A stretch of 64,000 bases of DNA from Anolis sagrei (GCF_037176765.1 NC_090024.1:72482861-72546860); one strand, 5' to 3'; shown: positions 35,201 through 43,309, counted from the stretch's first letter. The notes: generated by a model not told the origin, from the letters alone. Numbers and translations: made by a program.

Positions 35201-35944
35201 AGGTGGTGTCTTGGACTTCAGCTCCCAGAATTACTGACCATTGGACAAACTGGCTACTGGCTAAGGCTTTTGGGAGTTGGAGCCCCAAACACTTGGAAGT
35301 CCACAAGTTGTGCTAGCCTGGTCTACACCATTGGCAGTACTATCAGGAGGTCACTGCTGCATCCATGCAGTTTAAAGTCTACCCAGATTAATTTATTTCC
35401 AAAAGATTCACAATAGCAGTTTTGCAGAAGCACTGACCAACTTAATCCTTCCTCTCCTAGCACTCAACACACAAATTCTTTGCTTAACATAAAAACATTA
35501 TATAAGGATATGGGGAAATGGCATTACCAGGAGTTTCCTGTTTTAACACCCCAGTTTCTGCGATAAGATCTCACGCTGCCTCAAGGAATCCCCCATCCAA
35601 TCCAATGAGCGAAATACTTAGCTAAAATAGTTAAGCTTGGAGAGAGGTTCCCTATTAACTTAAACCTTGTTAAATATAACAATAAGACTTTAAATCAGCT
35701 CGGTTTAATCATTACACCACTGACAAAATTTCACCTGGAGTACACAAATGCAGCACACTAATTTTGTGACAATGAAACCATCCAGTTTTAATCATCCACC
35801 CAAACTGATTAAAAACCAATGTCACGCTGAAGAATCTATTCAAGATAAACCCGTATTTCACATTATCTCTTAGCCTGACCATAAACTATTCCTGTAACTT
35901 TTACTATGCCACCAGGCAGTCTGAGTACATGTATTTATGTATGG

Positions 35945-35977
<33 letters not shown>

Positions 35978-38900
35978 ATTTTTCTATCTATGGATACACA
36001 CATAGAGTAACATTGCTCAGATCTGCAGATCCCTTATCTGTAGCCTGGGCTAGGAATTGAGCATGAAATCACCACTGCCTGGAAAATCCTGAAGCCCAAG
36101 GCTATTGTACATACATCAACACAACCCATAGCTTGGGGTGGGGGGCAGAAAGAATAACTACTGAAGGGGTTGTACTGTGTACGTTTGTGGAAACCATTAT
36201 AGTAGAATCATTTTAGGTTTGCCATAAGTTGGAATGTTTTTATTAATAATGACCTCAAGACACACAAAAAGTTGTATCTTAATAGACTTAAGATTTCTAT
36301 ATGCTTAGATATAAGTTTTACATTTTAATTAGCATTTTAAGGTTCTTTGATACTATGCTTGGTTGGCATTAACTCATTTGGAACCTACCCAAAGACCTAA
36401 GGAATCAACCATTTAATCACCACCCTTCTCCAACCTGCTACCCTCCAGGTATTATTAACTACAATATATATTATCCTTGAAAAATGAATAATAATAATAT
36501 ATGCATGGGCATGTGAAAAATGTGGTCAGCAAAGAACATATCCAAAGAGTCAGAAAGGTTTTGAAGAGCAAATTAAATGATGGAAATACAATCAAGGCTA
36601 TCACCACCTGGGCCATCCCCATGTTTAGATACACTGCTGGAATTGTGAAGTGGACACAAGCAGAGCTGGATGATCTGGACAGAAAAACAAGAAAACTGAT
36701 GACAATCCACTACTCATTGCACCCGCATAGTGATGTCAACAAACTTTACCTGCCCAGAAAATCAGGAGGCAGTGGGCTTCTGCAAGTGAAACAAACAGTA
36801 GAAGAAGAGAAACATGCACTGGCAGATTATGTGAAAGATAGTCAAGAACCAACATTGAGGGAAGTCAATAGTAGTAAATTGCTTAAAGTGCAAAAGACAA
36901 AGAGTGAATACTGTAAAAAACACAATGCAGAGCAGAAGAGAAAAGTGGCAAAAGAAGGCTCTCCATGGACAGTTCCTGGGGAAAATTGAGAGCCAAATTG
37001 ACAAAGAAAAACATGGTTATGGCTCACAAATGGGACTCTGAAAAAGGAGATGGAGGGCCTGATTCTGGCAGCCCAAGAACAAGCCATTAGAACAAATGTA
37101 ATCAAAGCCAAAATTGAAAAGTCGGTGACAGATCCCAAGTGAAGACTCTGCAAGGAAGCAGATGAAACAATAGTTCACATCCTCAGCTGCTGCAAGAAGA
37201 TCGCACAGATAGACTACAAGCAGAGGCCTAACACCATTGCTTGGATGCCTCATTGGAACTTGTGCCACAAAAACCATTTGCCTGCGACAAAGAACTAGTG
37301 GGATCACAAGCCAGAAAAAGTTACAGAAAATGAACACGTCAAACTAGCCAATGCTTTCCCTCCCTTGTGTTATACCCATATACTCTGGGACTTCTAAATT
37401 CAGACTGACAGAGTTTTGGAGCACAATATTCCTGACCTCACGATCGTGTTAAAAAACAAAGTATGGATTGTCGATGTTGTAATCCCAGGCGACAGCAGGA
37501 TTGAAGAGAAACAACTGGAAAAGCTGGCACAATATGATGATTTAAAGATCGAACTGCGAAGACTCTGGCACAAGCCAGTAAAGGTGGACCCAGTGGTGAT
37601 CTGCACACTGGATGCAATGCCTAAAGACCTTGACCTGCACTTAAAAACAACCAGCACTGACAAAATTACCCTATGTCCGTTGCAAAAGGCCACCCTATTC
37701 GAACTGCACACATTATTCGCCAATACATCACACAGTCCTAGATACGTCAGAAGTGTCTGAAGTGTGATCAAGTACAAAAGCCAGCATAGTGATCTTGTTT
37801 GCTGTGTACTGATCTTATGTATCAAACAATAGTAGTAGTAATAATAACACTTTATTTATAACCCACCATCTCCCCCCAAAGGGACTCAGGGCGGTTAACA
37901 TCCTCAGTTAGTTTGCTGACGATGCAATAAATCAGAATGATAATGTGAACAGTTCATCATCATCATAATTATCGTGTATTTGTATATAGCACCTTGACTG
38001 CACAAGATGTTTCAAAACAACAAAGCAATTCCCTGCCCTCTGACTTAGAATAATTAATTATTTTCTCACACTGAGAACACTAAATATACTTAGGAAAAAC
38101 GACAATGGTAATGAACCCTTTATCCTTGAACAACTGATAAGGGGATCATGCTGCTTGGGTAGGCACGGAACAGTAATCATCTGATTACCAAAGGTTTGCT
38201 TGCTCTGCAACAAAATTTTGCAATCTTGCTCTTCCAAGTCAAACAAGTTCACATTGGATCATTCTAAGAGTCTGTCGTAAGACACAGCTGCACATTCAAA
38301 ATGCTGCATATATATGGAGCCCACAGTGGTGCAGTGGGTTACACCACTGAGCTACTGAGCTTGTTGACCAAAAGGTCGCAGGTTCAAATCCGGAGAGCGG
38401 CGTGAGCCTCCGCTGTCAGCCCCAGCTTCTGCCAACCTAGCAGTTTGAAAACATGCAAATGTGAGATCAATAGGTGGGAAGGTAACAGTACTCCATGCAG
38501 TCATGCTGGCCACGTGACCTTGGAGGTGTCTACGGACAATGCCGGCTCTTCAGCTTAGAAATAGAGATGAGCACCACACCCCAGAGTTGGACACGACTGG
38601 TCTTAATGTCAGGGTAAACCTTTACCTTTATACATACATACACACACACATATATATACACACCCATAACTGAAGCCAGTGTTCAGTTTTACAAAAAGCC
38701 TAACAAGGTACAAGAAGTTCACTGCACCATACCTTTTAATAAAGCAAATAAAGTCTGAGAATCAATACTGAAGAGAAGTTGTCAAGGGAAATTGCTTCTT
38801 GATCTCTGAACCAATATATCCTCCAAGTGTCAAGGTGGATCTATATGAGAGAATGAATGCATTTTGACACCAAGACTATACGATCACGGGAGTTGTAGTT

Positions 38901-39370
38901 AGGCGAGGCACCAGCATTCTTTGGCAGAGAAAGCCTATGAAACTACAATCCCCATACCTCCATGGCACTGAGCTAAAAGTATTGACAAACTGCATTAATT
39001 CTGCAGTACAGATGCACCTCTAGTCTTAGTATAATGTAATGTTAGGTTAGTTTGCTGAGACTAAAGACCTTGTAAAACTACATCTCCCATGATTCCACGT
39101 TAAAGTGGTGTCAAACTGCATTAATTCTACAGTGCAGATACAAGGTTAAATTCCACCCTTTCCTTCTGAACCTTTAGCCAATGCTTTCCCTCCCTTGCCT
39201 TATATTCATATACTCGCCTCCTCTAGGAACTTGGTGAGGTCATAGATGCGGTTGTGCAGGATGATCCAGGTGCTCTGGCTATGGTTGTGCTTCTGGATCT
39301 CTTCCAGCGTGTGGTAGCGACCCCGCCATGGCTCCTTCCCGGGCTTGGTCTCACTCTTGGTCTCCACCAT
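20138..39370 (-). CDS. CYB5A, membrane-anchored cytochrome b5
   Basis: Cytochrome b5 is a heme protein on the ER membrane that passes electrons from NADH-cytochrome b5 reductase or P450 reductase to desaturases, hydroxylases and P450s. Five coding exons on the minus strand: 39370-39218, 26018-25890, 24293-24264, 20958-20924 and 20216-20138 (TAA). They join without frame conflict into 141 codons (human, as I recall, 134). The heme-binding fold contains both axial histidines: HPGGEE (first His of exon 2) and VGHSTDA. A linker follows, then a C-terminal membrane anchor [18 protein letters not shown], ending YMSE. Introns 2-5 boundaries are GT-AG, but intron 1 starts with GC. The gene is tail-to-tail with TIMM21 and head-to-head with the C18orf63 homologue, with a CpG-rich promoter at its 5' end. 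Confidence 0.96.
20924..20958 (-). CDS. CYB5A exon 4: linker
   Basis: A 35-nt exon encoding [11 protein letters not shown] plus two bases of the next codon. Acceptor TTTTTCAG; donor CAG|GTACAG. It matches ETLITTIDSSS of the human protein. Confidence 0.93.
21058..21560 (-). mobile_element. CR1 LINE, 3' end, 5'-truncated
   Basis: The plus strand begins with AGAATCATAGAATCACAGAATTGG, the inverse of the CR1 3' repeat end, followed by GGAAGAGATCTTGTGAGCCATCCAGTCC and the conserved CCTCCACCA..CTCCAGGGCAG...TTCCACTGCTGAACAGCTCT segment. On the minus strand an open frame reads through WLQEVGM near 21.43 kb, part of the CR1 C-terminal/3' region. Confidence 0.88.
22545..23000 (+). repeat. tRNA-derived SINE with LINE-type tail
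   Basis: A diverged tRNA-like head (CAGCATGTTAAACCACCAGC...GTCAAAAGGCTCC) is followed by a unique body with a C-run at 22801-22814. The 3' end TGTGAGCCACCCTGAGTCCC...GAGGAATATAAATA..AAATAAATAAATAA is the same tail used by the SINE at 52.02-52.52 kb. The tail is probably borrowed from a partner LINE. Confidence 0.65.
23001..24263. other. CYB5A intron 3, unassigned part
   Basis: AT-rich intron sequence with no recognised repeat or exon. Confidence 0.4.
24264..24293 (-). CDS. CYB5A exon 3: 30-nt exon
   Basis: Ten codons, [10 protein letters not shown], flanked by TTTCAG and GTAAGC. The human counterpart reads DDRPKLNKPP at the same position and length. This very short exon is in phase 0 on both sides, so skipping it would keep the frame. 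Confidence 0.93.
24294..25889 (-). other. CYB5A intron 2
   Basis: Holds a complete SPIN-like element (24996-25434) and a C-run at 24767-24779; otherwise no feature is recognised. Confidence 0.8.
24996..25434. mobile_element. SPIN-like non-autonomous hAT, complete ends
   Basis: Ends CTGTGGTACTCAACC and GGTTGAGAAACACTG; flanks ACTTAGAT and GTTTAGAT (6 of 8 match). Subterminal text TAATGC..GACCC.TTAATACAGTTCCTCATG.TGTGGTGACCCCCAA and GTAAATATCTGATATGCAGGATG. The first block is what I remember of the SPIN family in rodents and other tetrapods. Confidence 0.85.
25890..26018 (-). CDS. CYB5A exon 2: heme-binding core
   Basis: Forty-three codons from [20 protein letters not shown] to IIGELHP, in phase 0. 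It carries both heme-ligating histidines (HPGG and GHS) and the acidic surface used for partner docking. Acceptor CTTACAG, donor GTGAGT. Confidence 0.97.
26128..26340 (-). repeat. LINE 3' tail (L2/CR1-like)
   Basis: TATTATTTATTTACCGCATTTATATCCCGCC..CTCAACCCCGAAGGGGACTCAGGGCGGCC is the widespread lizard 3' end, here in minus orientation with a decayed AT-rich body. Confidence 0.65.
26630..27620. mobile_element. SPIN-like non-autonomous hAT, complete, exact 8-bp duplication
   Basis: Ends CAGTTTCTTCTTAACC and AGGTTGAGAAATGCTG, with the identical octamer GTCTAGAT at 26622-26629 and 27621-27628. It shares the subterminal blocks of the 25.0 and 46.7 kb copies (GTAATGTAAATATCTGATATGC, ACCAAATTTGGCACAAATACCC). 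It carries an extra internal segment at about 27.19-27.57 kb absent from the other two copies. Confidence 0.9.
27629..29225. other. CYB5A intron 1, unassigned
   Basis: No recognised repeat or exon. Overlapping short open frames on both strands at 28.33-28.69 kb show no family motif. Confidence 0.4.
29228..29350. mobile_element. Palindromic hAT MITE
   Basis: AGGCCTGCACAATCTGTGGCC and GGTTGTGTAGGCCT form the ends; the arms AACTTCAGCTCCCAGAATTC / TTCTGGGAGTTAGAGACCC fold back. The likely 8-bp flanks are imperfect (CCATATGC / CCATACAC). Confidence 0.7.
29634..30236 (+). mobile_element. Penelope-like element with inverted termini and GIY-YIG-region remnant
   Basis: The left end is the inverse terminal unit (GCTGTGAGCTTTCCGGGCTGTATGGCC), the right end the direct one (CATGGCCATACAGCCTGGAAAACTCACAGC). 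At about 29772-29876 the plus strand encodes [18 protein letters not shown]...IWLPV, the C-terminal signature of the Penelope-like polyprotein after its GIY-YIG endonuclease. Flanking ATGTGATT occurs on both sides (about 29619 and 30237), consistent with a target duplication. Most of the coding part is deleted. Confidence 0.8.
30310..30602. mobile_element. Tigger-like MITE
   Basis: GTCCACTGGGGTTTGGTTCCAGGACCC, CTCAAGTCCCATTATATACAATGG, AAGCTATGGATGGTAGAATCCATGG resemble the pogo/Tigger non-autonomous elements whose ends read 'ggatacggagggccgactg'. The termini are decayed, so limits are approximate. Confidence 0.6.
31905..32096. mobile_element. Minimal Penelope-like foldback with 13-bp target duplication
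   Basis: Only the two inverted terminal units remain: GGTTTCTCGGGCTATATGGCC...CAGAGGTTGTGAGG and ATAGATGCAGGCAAAACGTC...ATGGCCATATAGCCC. Flanks TGGAAATAACATT (about 31889-31901) and TGGAAACAACATT (about 32098-32110) match at 12 of 13. Confidence 0.75.
32414..32880. mobile_element. hAT-like element, complete ends
   Basis: Inverted ends GCGGGGATTCTCAAACT and AGTTTGAGAATCCCTGC; even the adjacent TAAA/TTTA is mirrored. It holds a CTC-rich microsatellite (about 32668-32712) and a TATA-rich patch near 32770-32800. Related to the partial copy at 5.28 kb. Confidence 0.75.
33513..33712. mobile_element. Palindromic MITE copy (TAATCCAG family)
   Basis: ACTCTTCTACACACCACAA left, CTGTGTGAAAGCGCCCTG right; the internal TTTCTGCTTTGAACTAGAATATA / CCCCAGTTCAAAGCAGATATTG words match the 48.35 kb copy. 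Confidence 0.68.
34336..34470. mobile_element. Palindromic hAT MITE with exact 8-bp duplication
   Basis: Ends GAGTGGTTCTCAACCTG and GGGTTGAGAACCACTG, flanked by CTCTAGAC on both sides (34328-34335 and 34471-34478). The body folds back (CAACTCCCAGAAATCCC / GTCTGAGAGTTGAAGGC). Confidence 0.9.
35175..35325. mobile_element. Palindromic hAT MITE
   Basis: GTGGCCTACAACCTGTGGCC left and CCACAAGTTGTGCTAGCCTGG right, with TTCAGCTCCCAGAATTACTGACC / TTTTGGGAGTTGGAGCCCC arms, as at 29.23 kb. Confidence 0.65.
35946..35979. repeat. (ATCT)n microsatellite
   Basis: About eight tandem tetramers within CYB5A intron 1, likely length-polymorphic. Confidence 0.9.
36490..37835 (+). mobile_element. R4/Dong-type LINE, 3' half, with restriction-like endonuclease
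   Basis: The open frame 36501-36989 (162 codons) holds the post-reverse-transcriptase thumb region of R2/R4-type LINEs: [49 protein letters not shown] shift separates it from the next part, where a Cys/His cluster ([17 protein letters not shown]) lies near 37142-37196. The frame 37416-37760 carries the restriction-like endonuclease: [20 protein letters not shown], with the PD and D residues of that fold. The start and the reverse transcriptase core are missing (5' truncation), and an in-frame stop precedes RLCKEA. The 3' end runs into a TAG/TAA-rich tail. Confidence 0.85.
37836..37930 (-). repeat. LINE 3' tail (L2/CR1-like)
   Basis: AATAACACTTTATTTATAACCCACC..CTCCCC..AAAGGGACTCAGGGCGGTTAAC directly follows the R4 tail. 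It is either a separate older 3' end used as target or a shared tail. Confidence 0.55.
37931..38315. other. CYB5A intron 1, unassigned
   Basis: No exon or repeat recognised. Confidence 0.35.
38316..38630 (+). repeat. Full-length Sauria-type SINE with ACCTTT tail
   Basis: Complete from GGAGCCCACAGTGGTGCAGTG through the B box (AGGTCGCAGGTTCAAATCC), the central GGGAAGGTAACAGTACTCCATG and the end GACTGGTCTTAATGTCAGGG to the tail AAACCTTTACCTTTA. This tail form is the one reported for squamate SINEs that depend on Bov-B, which is also present at 18.07 kb. Confidence 0.9.
38838..39030. mobile_element. MITE, complete copy (AATTAATGCAGTTTG family)
   Basis: GTGGATCTATATGAGAGAATGAATGCATTTTGACACC and GACAAACTGCATTAATTCTGCAGTACAGATGCACC are the inverted arms; the middle carries GGGAGTTGTAGTT and AACTACAATCCCC. 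It ends only about 190 bp before CYB5A exon 1. Confidence 0.72.
39050..39145. mobile_element. MITE fragment, same family
   Basis: TAAAGACCTTGTAAAACTACATCTCCCATGATTCC...AAAGTGGTGTCAAACTGCATTAATTC; right half only, in tandem with the preceding copy, 75 bp from CYB5A exon 1. Confidence 0.7.
39218..39370 (-). CDS. CYB5A exon 1: start and N-terminal heme domain, GC donor
   Basis: Fifty-one codons, [10 protein letters not shown] to YDLTKFLEE. The ATG (complement of 39368-39370) sits in a good context (GGCGATGG). The segment [18 protein letters not shown] matches [17 protein letters not shown] of human CYB5A as I recall it. After the last GAG the intron begins GCGAGT, not GT. Since exon 2 begins exactly at CAC (His of HPGG), no nearby GT keeps the frame, so this is best read as a GC-AG intron. 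Confidence 0.94.
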
Positions 39371-39640
39371 CGCCTCTGCCTTCCACCCGGCTGATGCTCT
39401 CCTCTAACGCAGGCTCTTACAGCACCTCCGGATCCTAGCCGTAGAACTCTGACCTGGGAGGCCTCGGCGCATGCGCAACGCCAGAGCACGCCCGCCTCTA
39501 CGCAAGGGAAAGGCGGGGACCTGATCCTCTTGCTTGATTTTCATTGGCCTCGTGGAACGCTTTCGTAACGGATTGGCAGGGCGCCTGTGGGCGGGTCCTG
39601 TGTTCCTGCAGAATTCCAAGAAACTCAGGGGCTTGCTTTC
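39371..39640 (-). promoter_or_regulatory. CYB5A CpG-rich promoter region
   Basis: GC- and CpG-rich DNA directly upstream of the CYB5A start, in sharp contrast to the AT-rich surroundings. It contains a perfect NRF-1-type palindrome GCGCATGCGC (39467-39476), two ATTGG words (39543-39547 and 39572-39576) that read CCAAT in gene direction, and a GGGCGG box (39589-39594). There is no clear TATA box. Start sites probably lie at about 39.38-39.46 kb. It could also serve the divergent C18orf63 gene, but that is speculation. Confidence 0.75.
39467..39476. promoter_or_regulatory. NRF-1-like binding site
   Basis: GCGCATGCGC, the palindromic core of nuclear respiratory factor 1 sites, about 97 bp upstream of the CYB5A ATG. 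NRF-1 drives many housekeeping and respiration genes. Confidence 0.7.
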
Positions 39641-39775
39641 CTGGGATGAAATGGGAGGATTGTTGCAGGATCTCGACGTTGTTTTAGGAAACTGAAGTTA
39701 TTCACCAGGTGACACAAAAAGTAAAACAGATCTCTCCTTCTACTTCAAACTTATTATCCAGAGTATATATGTGTG

Positions 39776-41655
39776 TATTTATTTATTTATTTATTTATTT
39801 AATGCACTTGTATACCGCTAATATCTCAGCCTAAATCGGCGACTCATTGCGGTTTACAACATTTAAAAAACAATATTCAGTTAAAAGCATAAAACACATA
39901 TACAGTACAAATTATTGGGCCACCAATAACAATCCTATGCATCTCATAACTGGAATCGTAATCCAAAATTCATCGTCCGTGTATAACCAATCCTTAGTCA
40001 TCACAATTCGTTACAACGGATTAACCGAATGCTTGTTTAAACATCCATGTCTTCAATCTTTTCCGAAACACCATCAGCGAAGGGGCTGATCGTACCTCTA
40101 TGGGGAGGGTGTTCCAAAGCCGGGGGGCCACCACAGAAAAGGCCCTATCTCTCGTCCCCGCCAGCCGAGCTTGAGAAGCAGGCGGGATCGAGAGCAGGGT
40201 CTCCCCGGAAGATCTCAAACTCCTGGTGGGTTCATAGGCAGAGATGCAGTCAGATAGGTAGCTTGGGCCGGAACCGTTTAGGGCTTTAAAGGCCAGCGCC
40301 AGCACTTTGAATTCAGCCCGGTAGCAGATCGGTAGCCAGTGGAGTTGGCGCAACAGGGGGGTTGTATGCTCCCTGCGCTCCGCTCCTGTTAAAATCATGG
40401 CTGCCGAGCGTTGGACTAGTTGGAGCTTCCGAGTTGTCTTCAAAGGCAACCCCACGTAGAGAGCGTTGCAGTAGTCTAAACAGGATGTAACCAGAGTGTG
40501 GACTACCGTGGCCAAGTCAGACTTCCCAAGGTATGGGCGCAGCTGGCGCACAAGCTTTAGCTGTGCAAATGCTCCCCTGGTCACCGCCGAAACCTGGGGT
40601 TCCAGGCTCAGCGATGAGTCCAGGATCACTCCCAAGCTGCGAACCTTCATCTTCAGGGGGAGTGTGGCCCCATCCAACACAGGCTGTAACCCTATGCCCT
40701 GTTTGGCCTTGCGACTGACCAGGAGTACCTCTGTCTTGTCTGGATTCAATTTCAATTTGTTCGCCCTCATCCAGACCGTCACAGCGGCCAGGCACCGGTT
40801 CAGGACCTGGACAGCCTCCTTAGTAGCAGGTGGAAAGGAGTGACAGAGTTGGACATCATCCGCGTACAGATGACACCGTACCCCGAAACTCCGGATGATC
40901 TCCCCCAGCGGCTTCATGTAGATGTTAAACAACATGGGAGACAATATTGAGCCCTGAGGAACCCCACAAGACAATGGTTGTGGGGTTGAACAGGTGTCCC
41001 CCAACAACACCTTCTGAGATCGACCCTCCAGGAATGACCGGAGCCACTGCAAAACAGTACCTCCAAGACCCATCCCTGCGAGGCGTCCCAGAAGGATACC
41101 GTGGTCGACGGTATCGAAGGCCGCTGAGAGGTCGAGCAGCACCAACAGGGACACACTCCCCCTGTCGAGCTCCCGGCGCAGATCATCCACTAAGGCGACC
41201 AAGGCTGTCTCGGTACCATGTCCCGGCCTAAAGCCAGACTGTGCCGGGTCTAGATAATCCGTGTCTACCAAGAATACCTGGAGTTGTGAGGCCACCACAC
41301 GTTCCAAGACTTTGCCCAAGAAGGGGAGATTGGAAACTGGCCGATAGTTGTCGAATTTAGTGGGGTCCAGTGATGGTTTCTTCAACAGCGGTTTTATTAT
41401 AGCTTGTTTTAAGCTCGCTGGAAACTTGCCTTCCTGAAGGGAAGCATTAACCACCACCTTAACCCACTCAGCCAATCCCCTTCTGGCCTCCTTTAGAAGC
41501 CAGGATGGGCAGGGGTCCAGGATGCATGTGGTTGGCCTCATTCCTCCAAGTATCTTGTCCACATCCTCGGGTTTCACCAATTGAAATGAATCCATCAAAA
41601 CTGGACAAGCAGGTGCTCGTGTTACATCCTCAGAGACTGCCATATACATATACAC
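39776..41655 (-). mobile_element. L2-clade LINE with 544-codon open reverse transcriptase frame
   Basis: The minus strand is open from 41655 to 40021. Reverse transcriptase motifs are in order: NYRPVSNLPF (residues 103-112), LLDLSAAFDTVDH (about 173-185), GVPQGSILSPMLFN (231-244) and YADD (264-267). The typical L2 C-terminus follows (DYCNALYVGLP, HWLPICYR, RDRAFSVVAPRLWN, WMFKQAFG). After the stop comes a short 3' UTR and a (TTTA)n/(AAAT)n tail at 39776-39800. The endonuclease half is missing: upstream lies a TATA/CATA-rich tract at 41640-41715. Reading through so long a frame without a stop suggests a rather young insertion. It sits just upstream of the CYB5A promoter. Confidence 0.92.
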
Positions 41656-41715
41656 ATATGTATATAAAATGTATATATTATATATACACCATAATTTCTA
41701 CATATAGGTATATAT
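41640..41715. repeat. TATA/CATA-rich simple repeat
   Basis: Runs of ATATAC, TATATA and CACATATG at the 5' junction of the L2 copy. Confidence 0.7.
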
Positions 41716-42095
41716 AACTTTTCAGCACTAGCTATTTTGCAGTTTTCAGAATAGGAGCATAATTCCAGAGAGCATTATAGATTGTGGTATCACCTATTAA
41801 TCAATTGACACTGTTTTATGGAAAGGGAAATAAGAATATTTTAGAAAAATTACATTTTTGGAGACAAAATCAAGTGGATACTATGGCATAACTGATCTGG
41901 AAATCCAAATCAGTTCAAAATTCGAAATCGTCCACATGGTTGACTGAGATAGTAACACTTCTGCTTTCTCGTGGGTAATAAATAAAATTAATTATTATTA
42001 TTGCACAAATTTAGTTTCATGAAAAAATGTGTAAAATTACCCATCTGCACTGCCATATAATGCAATTTGAAGTTACATTTATGGTCAGTGTAAAT
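41716..42095. other. Intergenic DNA with repeat traces
   Basis: At about 41870-41960 it resembles the Tigger-like MITE of 8.96 kb. At about 42040-42095 lies the left part of a TAATGCAATTTGAA-type MITE whose right part resumes after the next element. Confidence 0.45.
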
Positions 42096-43309
42096 CAGGG
42101 GTACTCAAACTTTTTATGCAGAGGGTCAGATCATGGTCCTCCAGACTATTGGGGAGCTGGACAATAGTTTGAAAAAAAATGAATAAATTGCTGTGCACAC
42201 TGCATGTATCTTATTTGTAGTGCAAAAAGCCATCAAATAACTATTTATTTATTCATTTATTGTATTAGGAGAAAACCAGGGATACAGTTGTAATGTGTTT
42301 ATATTAAAAAAACCCACAAAGTTTAAAAACTTTGCTTTATATTAAATTTCCTTTGACCAGTAGCTGGCCACTTGGAGTGCCTCTGGTGTTGCTATAAGAA
42401 GGTCCTTCATTGTGTATGTGGCAGGGCTAAGACTGCATTGTAATAGGTGGTCTGTAGTTTCTTGCTCACATGTCGTGGACTCCATTTTGTGGCCCCATTT
42501 CTTAAGGTTGGTGCCAGAGCACAGGCTGTTCAGCACCTTCCAAGTCGCCCAGTCTTCTGTGTGCCCAGGAGGGAATCTCTCATTCAGTATCAGCCATGGC
42601 TTAAGGTTCCAGGTTTTAGCCTGCCACTTTTGGACTCTCACTTGCTGAGGTGTTCCTGCAAGTATTTCTGTAGATCTTAGAATACTATTTCTTGATTATT
42701 GCCTTTGTGTGCTGGCTGATATCCAAACAGAGGATGGGCCGGAGATGTCACTGCCTTCATTATTGGCTGCTCCTTCCCAGCAGATGTAAGGTGGTGCAGT
42801 ACTGGCTAAACAGTATAATTTCTCCAGTGATGCAGGGCATAGACATCCTGTGATAATGCAGCATGTCTCATTAAGAGCCACATCCACTGTTTTAGCGTGA
42901 TGAGATGTATTCCACACTGAGCATGAGTACTCAGCAGCAAAGTAAAAAAGCACAAGGGCCGATCCCCAGGTTGTGCCTGTCAGCTGTCGTATGATACTGT
43001 TTCTAGTTCCCACTTTTTGCTTGATATTCAACCAGTGCTTCTTGTAGGTCAAAGAACAATACAATATCGAAAATGAAGAACAAATTTAACCAACATGAAC
43101 TTACCCATATTTCAACGGGAAGTGTGGACCTGCTTTTGCTGATGAGGTAGTCAGGATTGCTGTTGTGTGCTTTCCAGTCTTTTCAGACTTATTCTAAGTT
43201 TTAAGATTAAGTTTTAGACTTAGTCTACATCTAAAGTTTAGGACAGGGGGCACGTAAATAACCTTGAAGGGCCTCAGCCAGCTCACAGCCCTTAGTTTGG
43301 GGACTCCTG
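42096..43309. mobile_element. hAT (OposCharlie-like) MITE interrupted by a LINE fragment
   Basis: Left end CAGGGGTACTCAAACTTTTTATGCAGAGGG, right end CCCTTAGTTTGGGGACTCCTG are inverted. Internal words TGCACACTGCATGTATCTTATTTGTAGTGCAAAAA, AATGAAGAACAAATTTAACC, TATTTCAACGGGAAGTGTGG..CCTGCTTTTG are what I remember of OposCharlie-type (OC1) non-autonomous hATs. Flanks GTGTAAAT / GTGTACAC match at 6 of 8. A LINE 3' end (42238-43075) splits it. Confidence 0.7.
42238..43075 (-). mobile_element. Non-LTR retrotransposon 3' end (zinc-knuckle family), longest copy
   Basis: The minus-strand frame 42696-43064 encodes YKKHWLNIKQKVGTRNS, RQLTGTTWG, AAEYSCSVWNTSHHAKTVD, the end of a LINE reverse transcriptase ORF. 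The frame 42342-42641 encodes the following DWATWKVLNSL...NLKKWGHK...TTDHLLQC region. A frame change lies between them near 42.65-42.70 kb, and one CxC of the zinc knuckle seen in the 8.4 kb copy is lost. It inserted into the hAT element around it. Confidence 0.75.

Larger units (their letters stand above)
26019..39217 (-). other. CYB5A intron 1 (13.2 kb)
   Basis: Large first intron with a GC donor at the exon 1 side. Besides the transposons listed separately it has unassigned stretches at about 27.63-29.2, 30.6-31.9, 32.9-33.5, 34.5-35.17 and 35.4-36.48 kb, in which I see no exon, RNA gene or known repeat. Confidence 0.85.

Noticed and set aside
35946-35979. Tandem repeats considered as a CRISPR-like or regulatory array
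   Set aside because: Plain (ATCT)n microsatellite without spacers; the genome is a vertebrate.
39223-39619. Arg-rich minus-strand frames in the CYB5A promoter and exon 1
   Set aside because: Wrong frame relative to the cytochrome b5 exon; long only because GC-rich DNA has few stops.
40047-40843. Plus-strand open frames opposite the L2 reverse transcriptase
   Set aside because: They are shadows of the minus-strand L2 frame and have no family motif.
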